A DNA stretch of 64,000 nucleotides from UBA6059 sp040219045 (GTDB lineage Bacteria; Bacteroidota; Bacteroidia; Cytophagales; Cyclobacteriaceae), in the NCBI GenBank assembly GCA_965229505.1, contig OZ245881.1:372001-436000 (forward strand), read 5' to 3'. Below the pieces are notes generated by a model, which did no database searches, was not told the DNA's origin, and saw only the letters and a list, made by a program, of their open reading frames with translations. Both the position numbers and the translations under genes were made by a program. Each line of letters opens with the position of its first letter. The stretch's first letter is position 1. This document shows, piece by piece, positions 54,156 through 62,028 of this stretch.

Positions 54156-54391
54156 CAGCCAGGATCAGAACTAAGTTGATAAGCTCAGGAAAGGTTAAAA
54201 GTACATTTCTTTTTTCTGCTACCGCGAATAATTATGTCCTTATACGCAAAAAGTAAAACCATTAATCTCCGATCATGGATTGACATTCTGAATGTTCATC
54301 CTGCACTACCGAATCTTAATAAGTGGGCTGCAAGAGGAGAGCCTCATGATTAGATAGCATATTCGTCCGCTACATGCTATATTGACCAACC

Positions 54392-57190
54392 ATGCCCTTC
54401 TATAAGATACTTCCCAACCGTGTGCTTGCCGGCGTTGTGTTCGGTCTGCTCACGTTATTCCTGTCAGTCGCCTGTACCGGCAGGCTCTTGGCTGGCGACC
54501 AGGACGACTCGGTAAGAGCTATTCAGGCCGAAGCAAGCACGTGGGTGAACAAGCGATTATACAAGGAAGCCTACGCTGCGCTCAAAAGAGCAGAATCAAT
54601 GCTGGGCGAGCAGTCTGATGCAGTCAAAATCAGAAATGATCTGTTATTGAGTAAACTCTTTATGTATCAGCAGGAAGCCGAAGCTGCAATACAATATGGT
54701 AAGTCAGCATACGATCTGGCTTCAAGGCTTGATCTGGATACGCTGATATTAGAAAGCAATCTTGCGATTGGTGAGGCCATCTACTATGCCGATGGTAACG
54801 CCTATAGTGCCATTTATTATTTTGAGGAAGCAGAACAAGCACTCAACTCCTACCCCTATACTGTTGAAATTAAATACAGAACCTATTACAATTTGCTTGT
54901 TTGCAACAGAGCTATGGGGAAAATTGATAATGCGCTGCAGTACGGCATACGCCTGGAGCATCTGATCAAAACCAGCAATGGAGGCTTAGGCAAGTCCGCC
55001 ATTGCCAATTGTTACTATATCATCGGTCGTAACTATTTGGAGATGTATTCGCCAAAAGCCCTTCAGTATTTCCTGAAGGCCGATAGCATCATGGAATCCA
55101 CAGCTGGTAAGGCCAATTATTATCGATTGAATTATTATTATCCTCAGGTCGCCATGTACTACAACCAGCAAAAAAAGCATCAAATTGCCCTCGACTATTT
55201 GACGCAAATTCAAGTACTTGATAAAGATGCAGATCGAACGAACGCACAGAATATCTTCGATCAATCCTGGACATACATGTATCTAAAGCAGTATCAAAAG
55301 GCAGAAGATAAGGCCTCAGATTATCTCCACCTTTCCAATACCAGGTCGGATTCTGTATTAGCGTACAAGACTCTTGGCAAAATAGCCCTTAATAAAGGGC
55401 AAGCTGAAAAAGCATGCTCATTGTTAAAAAAAGCGGTATTACTCTTGTATCCTGAGCAACAGACGAATGATTTTATACCCAATGTCGATGAGATGATGGA
55501 CCCCTATAATGAACCTGATATTTACGGGATTTTAGGATCCAGTTATCTAGCTCTTGGCCAAGAAAAAAACAATCCTCATTACTTTAAAAAAGCACATCAA
55601 TACTTGTGGTTCGCTTTAAATGGTGCGTTATTCAATAGACCTATAGTAAGACATCATAACGCTCAGGTTACTTTGACCAGGCATATCAAGGAAGCCTATT
55701 CATCACTCCTTAATTATTATTATCACCATTATCAGCAGAGCAATTCGATGGCCTATGTCGACACTGCAGCAATGTTGATTAATCATAGTAAAGCATCAAT
55801 CATTAAGAGTAATACGCAATTATTTCAAAGTGCCTCTGTTCCTGACAGTCTTAAAGTATCAAGAAATAGTTTACTAACAAGAATTAATGAACTGCAAAGG
55901 AAGGGAGCGGCAGCTGATAGCATTTTTGACTATTTCTTCAAGCTGGAGAAAATTGATGCACAGATAAGTCAAATTCAGCAAATCTACGAGGAACCAGTAT
56001 TCCAGGAACTTCCAAGAATAGATGATGAGTCGATGTATATCAACTACCTGTGGGGAGAGGATGCGATACATATCGTTACCGATGGCAGAATTAAGGGATT
56101 TTATCGCTTAACCAACCTTGACAAAATCGATTCGCTAACGCAATTGTTCTACAGTAGGGTCTCAAAACTTTCCTACAATGATTTTAACTCTTTTCAGCAT
56201 CAGGGTTATAGTCTTTACAAGGAGATACTCGACCCTGTACTGCCAGATACGCTTCCCGAAAGTATAGTGATAATACCGGATGAAAAGCTGCTGCTTATCC
56301 CTTTTGAAGCATTGCTAATGACCAATGGTGGTGTATCATATTTCAATGCAGACTACCTGATCAGACACATGGATATATCATATTCTCCATACCTAAAAAT
56401 GCCTACAACAAATGGTGATTTTGAATCGGAAGATGTTGCTATCAGCTTCGCTTACAACAGTCAGGAAGAAACTTCCTTACCCGGTTACCTTAAAAACGCA
56501 GAGGAAGAAGCACGTTCGGTACAGGCGGCTTTTGGAGGCAGCATCTCCATTGGAAAAGAGGCAAGTGAAACAAATTACAAATCCGTAAATGCCACCGCTC
56601 GTATCCAGCATTTGGCCGTTCATGGTACAGCACAGGAGGAAATACCATATTTGGCATTTAGAAATGAAGAGGATTTTGAAAATGATGGCCAACTGTATGA
56701 ATACGAAATCTTCAATATGCGTATTCCTGCTGAGCTGGTTATCCTGAGTGCCTGTGAATCCAATATGGGTGAGATAGCTTCTTCAGAAGGAACTATTAGC
56801 CTGTCTCGTGCCTTTCTGGCTGCTGGTACTGCCTCGGTCATTTCAAGTCTATGGACATTGAATGATGACGCGGCTATCGAAATATTTCAACGTTTTTTGG
56901 CCAGTTACAGAAACGGCAATATACCGTCAGCAGCATTGAGTGATGCTAAAAGGATATATTTAGCCAATACCGATGAAATAAAGGCCCACCCCTATTTTTG
57001 GGCGGGCCTTATTGCAAATATTAGTAAGCTTCCTGGTCAACCAGATGATGAAGATCACTTCCACACAATCTTGGCGGTGCTATCCATTATAATTATTGTC
57101 AGTGTTTATGTTGTTTATTTATCAAAGGATGCGAATGTTGGTAATTGCCCAAGGCATGAAAGCGATAATCGTCATCCTCATGATTACTGA
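54392..57190 (+). CDS. Membrane-anchored TPR-CHAT (caspase-like) protease
   Basis: The product has 932 residues. An N-terminal hydrophobic signal (~10-34) is followed by TPR-like helical repeats (~45-470) and a CHAT domain (~600-890). The caspase-type dyad is visible: His744 in LAVHGTA and Cys788 in VILSACESN, followed by GTISLSRAFLAAGTASVISSLWTLND. A C-terminal membrane helix (HTILAVLSIIIIVSVYVVYL) leaves a short polar tail. If the N-terminal signal is cleaved, the protease lies in the periplasm, anchored by the tail. CHAT proteases cleave specific partner proteins when their TPR part receives a signal. The gene converges on and overlaps the sigma-factor operon by 92 bp, suggesting that the anti-sigma-like protein or the lipoprotein is its target (inferred). 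Confidence 0.88.
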   Translation: MPFYKILPNRVLAGVVFGLLTLFLSVACTGRLLAGDQDDSVRAIQAEASTWVNKRLYKEAYAALKRAESMLGEQSDAVKIRNDLLLSKLFMYQQEAEAAIQYGKSAYDLASRLDLDTLILESNLAIGEAIYYADGNAYSAIYYFEEAEQALNSYPYTVEIKYRTYYNLLVCNRAMGKIDNALQYGIRLEHLIKTSNGGLGKSAIANCYYIIGRNYLEMYSPKALQYFLKADSIMESTAGKANYYRLNYYYPQVAMYYNQQKKHQIALDYLTQIQVLDKDADRTNAQNIFDQSWTYMYLKQYQKAEDKASDYLHLSNTRSDSVLAYKTLGKIALNKGQAEKACSLLKKAVLLLYPEQQTNDFIPNVDEMMDPYNEPDIYGILGSSYLALGQEKNNPHYFKKAHQYLWFALNGALFNRPIVRHHNAQVTLTRHIKEAYSSLLNYYYHHYQQSNSMAYVDTAAMLINHSKASIIKSNTQLFQSASVPDSLKVSRNSLLTRINELQRKGAAADSIFDYFFKLEKIDAQISQIQQIYEEPVFQELPRIDDESMYINYLWGEDAIHIVTDGRIKGFYRLTNLDKIDSLTQLFYSRVSKLSYNDFNSFQHQGYSLYKEILDPVLPDTLPESIVIIPDEKLLLIPFEALLMTNGGVSYFNADYLIRHMDISYSPYLKMPTTNGDFESEDVAISFAYNSQEETSLPGYLKNAEEEARSVQAAFGGSISIGKEASETNYKSVNATARIQHLAVHGTAQEEIPYLAFRNEEDFENDGQLYEYEIFNMRIPAELVILSACESNMGEIASSEGTISLSRAFLAAGTASVISSLWTLNDDAAIEIFQRFLASYRNGNIPSAALSDAKRIYLANTDEIKAHPYFWAGLIANISKLPGQPDDEDHFHTILAVLSIIIIVSVYVVYLSKDANVGNCPRHESDNRHPHDY

Positions 57191-57935
57191 TTAAGATATC
57201 GACAGCATACATCATATTGTAGCTTGAATCATACTCATCATGCTTTCCTAACGGTGCTATTTTTTTCATCACCACCATAGGTTCCACGTGCATATAAAAT
57301 TTCGTATTTCTTAGTTTTATTTCTTCTTTGATCTCCTCAGCGGTACTTCCAAGGAAGTAATAGTTTTGACTTAAGTAACCATCATTAATTGTCTCTTTGA
57401 TTTCCCCAACCACATATCCTGCATTGCGTAGGCCATCTATCTTGAGCCGGTTCATTCCATCAGTCAATTTGGACTTTGATATATAGTAATAGTCTCCGCG
57501 AGAATCAGCCTTAACATTTTCTGCCAAATCCAACTCTGTTCCTGTGGGAAAATAGATTAAACTGTCTGGGCTATTATCTTCCAGTTTCATAGTATCACAA
57601 TCAAGCACATAGTAACGACTAAATTGGGCCTTGACTCTAGTATTATGTTGAATGGTTCTTGTATCGATTGAGCTTGAGTGAGTTAAGTAGTAGATGCTGT
57701 CTGTACCCACCATCGTCATCAAAAATTCATAGTTTTCGAAACTCACAACATTTAACGAATCTTTTGATTTTGAACCAATTATATCCTGGCATGTAGGACA
57801 AGGTGGTGGATCAGAAGGATCACCAGGTCTATGATATGATGAAGAATTACCAGATTCAGGAGGTTGATCTTTCTGTTGGTCGTCACAACTAACAAAAATT
57901 TGAGCGAATAATAAGAATAAAACTAAGTACTTCAT
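57099..57935 (-). CDS. Lipoprotein of unknown function in the ECF sigma operon
   Basis: The product has 278 residues. The signal MKYLVLFLLFAQIFVSC with DDQQKD after Cys17 indicates a lipoprotein. A Pro-rich segment with PPCPTCQD gives a CxxC pair near residue 47. The remainder is alpha/beta with no family I recognise. It starts 3 bp after the anti-sigma-like gene, so it is in the operon. Its last 92 bp overlap the 3' end of the CHAT gene on the other strand. The two products therefore share coding DNA, and the two mRNAs are complementary at their ends. It may be a sensor or substrate in the same pathway (inferred). Confidence 0.78.
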   Translation of the reverse strand: MKYLVLFLLFAQIFVSCDDQQKDQPPESGNSSSYHRPGDPSDPPPCPTCQDIIGSKSKDSLNVVSFENYEFLMTMVGTDSIYYLTHSSSIDTRTIQHNTRVKAQFSRYYVLDCDTMKLEDNSPDSLIYFPTGTELDLAENVKADSRGDYYYISKSKLTDGMNRLKIDGLRNAGYVVGEIKETINDGYLSQNYYFLGSTAEEIKEEIKLRNTKFYMHVEPMVVMKKIAPLGKHDEYDSSYNMMYAVDILISNHEDDDYRFHALGNYQHSHPLINKQHKH

Positions 57936-57938
57936 TTT

Positions 57939-58682
57939 TCAGTTGGTTTGGTTTAAAATACTACTTGCCTTATCGGCATAAGATGTTTTTTGGTCGATCA
58001 ATGGCTGCAGCACCTTTGCTGCCTCCTCCGGTTTTTCCAATTTCAGATAGCATAGGCCAGCATACCACCGAGCAGGTATATTGAGCTCATGAGGACTGTC
58101 AATGACCTGATTCAGGCTTTGGATGGCCGGATCATATTTTGCTTCCAGCATCAGGGACAACCCCAGATAAAAACGATCCTCTTCTGTGATAGCGTCCAAT
58201 TTTGAAAACCGTTCAACAGCCAGGCTGTATTCCTCCCGGTCATATGCCTGATAAGCGAGCTGCCGATCATCAGCGACATCAACCTGATCTCCACGCTCTA
58301 CGGGGTAGACGATGTTAGGATAAGGTGACAGGTACTCATCAATATTTGTCGGCTTGTCATTCAGGAAGAAGAAAAGAATACCCAACCCAAAAATAATACT
58401 GATGCCTGCCGCGGCTCTGAAAAGGAAATTGGGCCTAAAAAATGACGAGGTATTATCCACTACTACAGGAGGCAATGTCTGTTCGAGCTGCTTAAGCTCT
58501 AGCCTCAGTTGATCCCTGCCTGCTTGCCTTATGCCAGCCTGATACTTCTTCAACTCTTCAAATAGCCTTTGGAATCCGGTATCATTCGCCAGTCTATTTC
58601 TGACTTTTTCAGCCTCGTATTCAGAGAGTTGACCCTGCTGGTACTCCTCTATCAAGTCAATATCTTTCTGATCAAAACTCAT
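57939..58682 (-). CDS. Membrane TPR protein, putative anti-sigma factor
   Basis: The product has 247 residues. Residues 1-80 are cytosolic, helical and charged, resembling anti-sigma N-termini (DIDLIEEYQQGQLSEYEAEKVRNRLANDTGFQRLFEEL). One membrane helix lies at ~88-106 (LFRAAAGISIIFGLGILFFF). The outer part (~110-247) is TPR-like (REEYSLAVERFSKLDAI; KPEEAAKVLQPLIDQ). Its ATG overlaps the stop of the ECF sigma gene by 4 bp, the classic sigma/anti-sigma arrangement. The likely role is to hold the sigma factor at the membrane until a periplasmic signal, perhaps cleavage by the CHAT protease, frees it (inferred). Confidence 0.82.
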   Translation of the reverse strand: MSFDQKDIDLIEEYQQGQLSEYEAEKVRNRLANDTGFQRLFEELKKYQAGIRQAGRDQLRLELKQLEQTLPPVVVDNTSSFFRPNFLFRAAAGISIIFGLGILFFFLNDKPTNIDEYLSPYPNIVYPVERGDQVDVADDRQLAYQAYDREEYSLAVERFSKLDAITEEDRFYLGLSLMLEAKYDPAIQSLNQVIDSPHELNIPARWYAGLCYLKLEKPEEAAKVLQPLIDQKTSYADKASSILNQTN

Positions 58683-59227
58683 CCTGTCACCTCCTCTTCA
58701 CAATAATCCCGCAGCTGCTTTAAGCATTTATACTTCTGGTTTTTTGTCGAATCCACATTTTTGTAACTCAACTGATCGGAGATCTGATCCATGGTCATCT
58801 GCTCAAAATAAAATAGGCTCAACAACTCCCTACATCGCTCATTCAACCTTAAAAAATTCTTCTCCATGATCTTAAAAAATGGCTCTTTACCTGAATCGGG
58901 TTCTTCAGATAATCGCTCAAGTATCTGTTCATCCTGTTGCGTTAGCTTTACCCTCGTCCTGAAAAACTCTCTCAGCTTGTTCTTGCCAATGGCAAACAAA
59001 TAGGTCTTGGCCGAACTGGAAAGCACTTCAATTTTCCCTGAAATAAGGTTCTCGTAAAAAATAACAACAGATTCCTGATAGACTTCCATGGCCTGATCAG
59101 CAGTCACATTATATCTTCTAATACTCCATTGGATAAATTCCTCCCTATGCTTTACATAAGTATCAGCAAGAGACTCCTTCCTATGTTTTAATGAATAGTC
59201 GCCATGACTATCTTTTACTATATCCAT
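58679..59227 (-). CDS. ECF-type RNA polymerase sigma factor
   Basis: The product has 182 residues. Region 2 includes YNVTADQAMEVYQESVVIFYENL and SSAKTYLFAIGKNKLREFFR (core binding and -10 recognition). Region 4 (FLRLNERCRELLSLFYFEQMTMDQISDQLSYKNVDSTKNQKYKCLKQLR) is a helix-turn-helix for the -35 element. There is no region 1 or 3, as expected for group 4 factors. It is the first gene of a three-gene operon and is preceded by a perfect 10-bp inverted repeat 12 bp before its start. Its targets are unknown; the CHAT gene and itself are candidates. Confidence 0.92.
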   Translation of the reverse strand: MDIVKDSHGDYSLKHRKESLADTYVKHREEFIQWSIRRYNVTADQAMEVYQESVVIFYENLISGKIEVLSSSAKTYLFAIGKNKLREFFRTRVKLTQQDEQILERLSEEPDSGKEPFFKIMEKNFLRLNERCRELLSLFYFEQMTMDQISDQLSYKNVDSTKNQKYKCLKQLRDYCEEEVTG

Positions 59228-59238
59228 ACATTGATGAA

Positions 59239-59268
59239 ATTATTGATATAAGGTAACTTATCAATAAT
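59239..59268 (-). promoter_or_regulatory. Inverted-repeat operator before the ECF sigma gene
   Basis: ATTATTGATA (59239-59248) and TATCAATAAT (59259-59268) are perfect reverse complements around a 10-bp spacer, giving centres 20 bp (two helical turns) apart. It lies 12 bp upstream of the sigma start codon, where an operator or 5' UTR structure would control the whole operon. Confidence 0.55.
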
Positions 59269-59307
59269 CTAAATATACGCGATTTGTTGGAGAGATAAAT
59301 TGGCTCA

Positions 59308-59340
59308 TAAAAAAGCCATCTGCTTATTCAGCAGATGGCT
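59308..59340 (-). terminator. Intrinsic terminator after the thrombospondin type-3 repeat gene
   Basis: AGCCATCTGC (59314-59323) and GCAGATGGCT (59331-59340) form a 10-bp stem with a 7-base loop. On the minus strand it is followed by a run of T (59309-59314 as A on plus), 22 bp after the stop at 59362. Confidence 0.88.
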
Positions 59341-59361
59341 CCATTAGTTTTGCTGAATTGA

Positions 59362-62022
59362 TCAGCGCTTAATCAACTTACCGTTGACCATGTTGCCGCT
59401 GTTCCCTATTTGATATAGATACAAGCCGCTATCATAATGACCGATCATCAAGCGTTTTTGCCATCGTCCATTCACAAGGTCAAGCTTGCTGGTATTCATC
59501 AACTTACCCTTGAGATCATATACTCTGAGCTCCGGGGTACCTTCGAATAAGTCATATGACATATCTATGTTCACAACATCCATGACGGGATTAGGGAAAA
59601 TTTTCACAAAACCACGTAGTATTAACTCGTCAATACCTGTGATAACACTTATTTCTGCTATTTCAGAGCGCGCTGAAGCACATCCATCCACCGTCACTTG
59701 TACACTGATGGCATAATCCCCAGGTTCCTCTATCGTAAAAGAATTGCCTGTGATATCAGTGAGCACATCATCTCCATCGAACCATTGATTGCCTTCATCG
59801 GTGCTAGAGGTCAATGTCAGTAACTGGCCCCCATTGCTCGCAACGACATCTATCGTAGGCTGGGCAGGATTAGCACAAAATGTATGGCTGACTGGCGCAG
59901 CAGGGCCAGTGCCCTCGTCACCTTCCTGAGTAGCGGTCACAGTAACAGGACCAGCACCTATTAGCGTTAGTACATTGCCATCTACTGTTGCAGGACCTAC
60001 CACCAAATAGGTGATGGGTAAGCCCGAGTCCGAAGTAGCATCCAGGACAATAGGATCACCACCTATAGCTGCATCTGCCGGGGCGCTAAATGTAATTGTC
60101 TGCTCTGCTTCCGTTATCTCAAGGTTAATCCTCACTTCAGTAGCTGCATTGTAATTACTATTGCCCGCCTGTGAAATCACCAACTCAATGCTACCCGCTC
60201 CGGTGACCGTCAAAATACTATCAGCGTAAGTTGCCGGACCGGATACTTCATACGCAGGTACCAAACCCGAACTGGCAGAAGCAAACACTTTGAAGGACTG
60301 TCCGATAAATATTCCATCGGTGATCTCGTCGACAGAGGTTACAGTGATTTCCTGATCAGCTTTCACGATTTTAATGCTTTGGCTTATTGGTGCTGCAGCA
60401 TTGAAGTTCGCATTGCCCACCTGCATTGCGGAAATACTAATAGTCCCGGCTCCTGTTACATTAATGGCCGTGCTATCCTCATTGAGTTCACCTGGGCCTT
60501 CTATGGTATAGCCTATCGGCAAACCTGAAGTGGCCGATGTGACCAGGGCAATACTCTGTCCTCCAAAAACGGCATCTGATATTTCTGCAAACGTAATGGT
60601 CTGGTTACCCTTGGCAATCGTGATGGTCTGCTTCACCGAATCAGCTGCCAAATACGAATCATTGCCATCCTGATAAGCGGTAATAGTCGCTGTTCCCGCT
60701 CCGGTGATGGTTGCCGTACCTTCTTCAATAGTAACGGGACCGGTAGCCACAAACGACACGATCAAACCAACATCAGAGGTGGCTGTCAATGAAAATGCCT
60801 CATCTGTGAATACTTTATTGGTCAAAGCCTCAAAGCTGATTTCCTGTGGGAGTTTATCTATGATACCATCACAGTCATTGTCCTTACCATCAGCTCTGGC
60901 CGGTGCTCCGGGAAATACATTGATATCCGTATCGTCACAGTCTGTAGACAGGTCTACATATCCAGCCGGTTGTATACATCCTGTCTGGGTCACTCCAGCG
61001 ATACCAAAGGCGTCTCCATCAGCATCTCTATACCACACTTTGTTGGGATTGATCGCAGCATTCGTATCATCACAGTCGGTATTATCTAATACAAAACCCT
61101 CAGGTGCAGCGCACGACACTCGGGTCTCTCCATTAGGGTTGCCAAATCCATCGCCATCCGTATCGGCATAGTAGGTAGCTGTGCTCTCATTTTCATCAGT
61201 AGGGTCATTGCCTACCGCAACCTCTTCCCCATCAGTACAACCATCTTCATCCGTATCAGTCAAAAATGGACTGGTGAGATATACCTGTACCTCATCCCCA
61301 TCACTGACCTCATCATCGTCCGTATCCGCATCATTAGGAAGCGTACCATACACCTTTACTTCATCAAAGTCGCTCAGACCGTCTCCGTCTGAGTCAAATA
61401 CCAGGGGGTCCGTACCATTTTGAACTTCTTCGAGATCTGTCAATCCATCATCATCTGAGTCCGGGTCGTTAGGGTCGGTTCCCAGGCCTGTGGCCGAGTT
61501 GGCTTCTTCACCATCCGTAAGACCATCGCTATCAGAGTCAGTCACATTGGGGTCTGTGCCTAGGGATAGTTCCTCGCCATCATTAAGCCCGTCCCCATCA
61601 GTATCACTAACCGTTGGGTCAGTAGGTTGATTTTCATTGTTGTATTCGTCTCCGTCACTGATGCCATCATTATCAGAGTCTGTTACAAAGGGACTCAGGA
61701 TATCCGGATTGAGCAGATTGCTCAGTATGGAATTCAGACCAGAAGCGGTCTCTTGGCCATCCAGTAGTCCATCGCCATCGACATCCGGGTCAAGTGGATC
61801 AAAGCCTGTAGCGTCATCGCCCGGGTCACCCGCATCTATGTTGTCGACTTCAAATCCGTCGGTCAAGCCATCATCATCTGTATCCGGGTCATTTGGATCA
61901 GTATCATATAGATTGATTTCATCACTATCGGATAGCCCATCACCATCTGTGTCCTGAGCTAGCGCTATCGACGAAAAAGCAAGTATCGCTGCAAAGAGTA
62001 TATATATTCGTTTCATGGTCAT
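59362..62022 (-). CDS. Secreted thrombospondin type-3/MopE-like repeat protein with T9SS sorting domain
   Basis: The product has about 886 residues. I place the start at the ATG 62022 (MTMKRIYILFAAILAFSSIALAQ); the ATG at 62016 is equally possible and the TTG at 62028 unlikely. After the signal peptide come about a dozen calcium-binding DxDxDGxxD repeats (~25-285, e.g. DTDGDGLSDSDE). Three MopE-like metal-binding motifs follow (~290-400; YYADTDGDGFG ... DCDDTNAAINPN), then about four Ig-like repeats (QTITFAEISDAVFGGQSIALV...). The C-terminus (KIFPNPVMDVVNIDMS...SGLYLYQIG...KLIKR) is a T9SS type A sorting domain. It probably acts as a calcium-stiffened surface adhesin or matrix protein. It starts within 10 bp of the upstream gene's stop, so the two are co-transcribed. 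Confidence 0.9.
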   Translation of the reverse strand: MTMKRIYILFAAILAFSSIALAQDTDGDGLSDSDEINLYDTDPNDPDTDDDGLTDGFEVDNIDAGDPGDDATGFDPLDPDVDGDGLLDGQETASGLNSILSNLLNPDILSPFVTDSDNDGISDGDEYNNENQPTDPTVSDTDGDGLNDGEELSLGTDPNVTDSDSDGLTDGEEANSATGLGTDPNDPDSDDDGLTDLEEVQNGTDPLVFDSDGDGLSDFDEVKVYGTLPNDADTDDDEVSDGDEVQVYLTSPFLTDTDEDGCTDGEEVAVGNDPTDENESTATYYADTDGDGFGNPNGETRVSCAAPEGFVLDNTDCDDTNAAINPNKVWYRDADGDAFGIAGVTQTGCIQPAGYVDLSTDCDDTDINVFPGAPARADGKDNDCDGIIDKLPQEISFEALTNKVFTDEAFSLTATSDVGLIVSFVATGPVTIEEGTATITGAGTATITAYQDGNDSYLAADSVKQTITIAKGNQTITFAEISDAVFGGQSIALVTSATSGLPIGYTIEGPGELNEDSTAINVTGAGTISISAMQVGNANFNAAAPISQSIKIVKADQEITVTSVDEITDGIFIGQSFKVFASASSGLVPAYEVSGPATYADSILTVTGAGSIELVISQAGNSNYNAATEVRINLEITEAEQTITFSAPADAAIGGDPIVLDATSDSGLPITYLVVGPATVDGNVLTLIGAGPVTVTATQEGDEGTGPAAPVSHTFCANPAQPTIDVVASNGGQLLTLTSSTDEGNQWFDGDDVLTDITGNSFTIEEPGDYAISVQVTVDGCASARSEIAEISVITGIDELILRGFVKIFPNPVMDVVNIDMSYDLFEGTPELRVYDLKGKLMNTSKLDLVNGRWQKRLMIGHYDSGLYLYQIGNSGNMVNGKLIKR

Positions 62023-62028
62023 TTGCAA

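Noticed and set aside
54354..54380. ATAGCAT/ATGCTAT 7-bp inverted repeat before the CHAT gene
   Set aside because: The arms are short with a 13-bp spacer and AT-rich context. This could easily occur by chance, so it is not listed as an operator.
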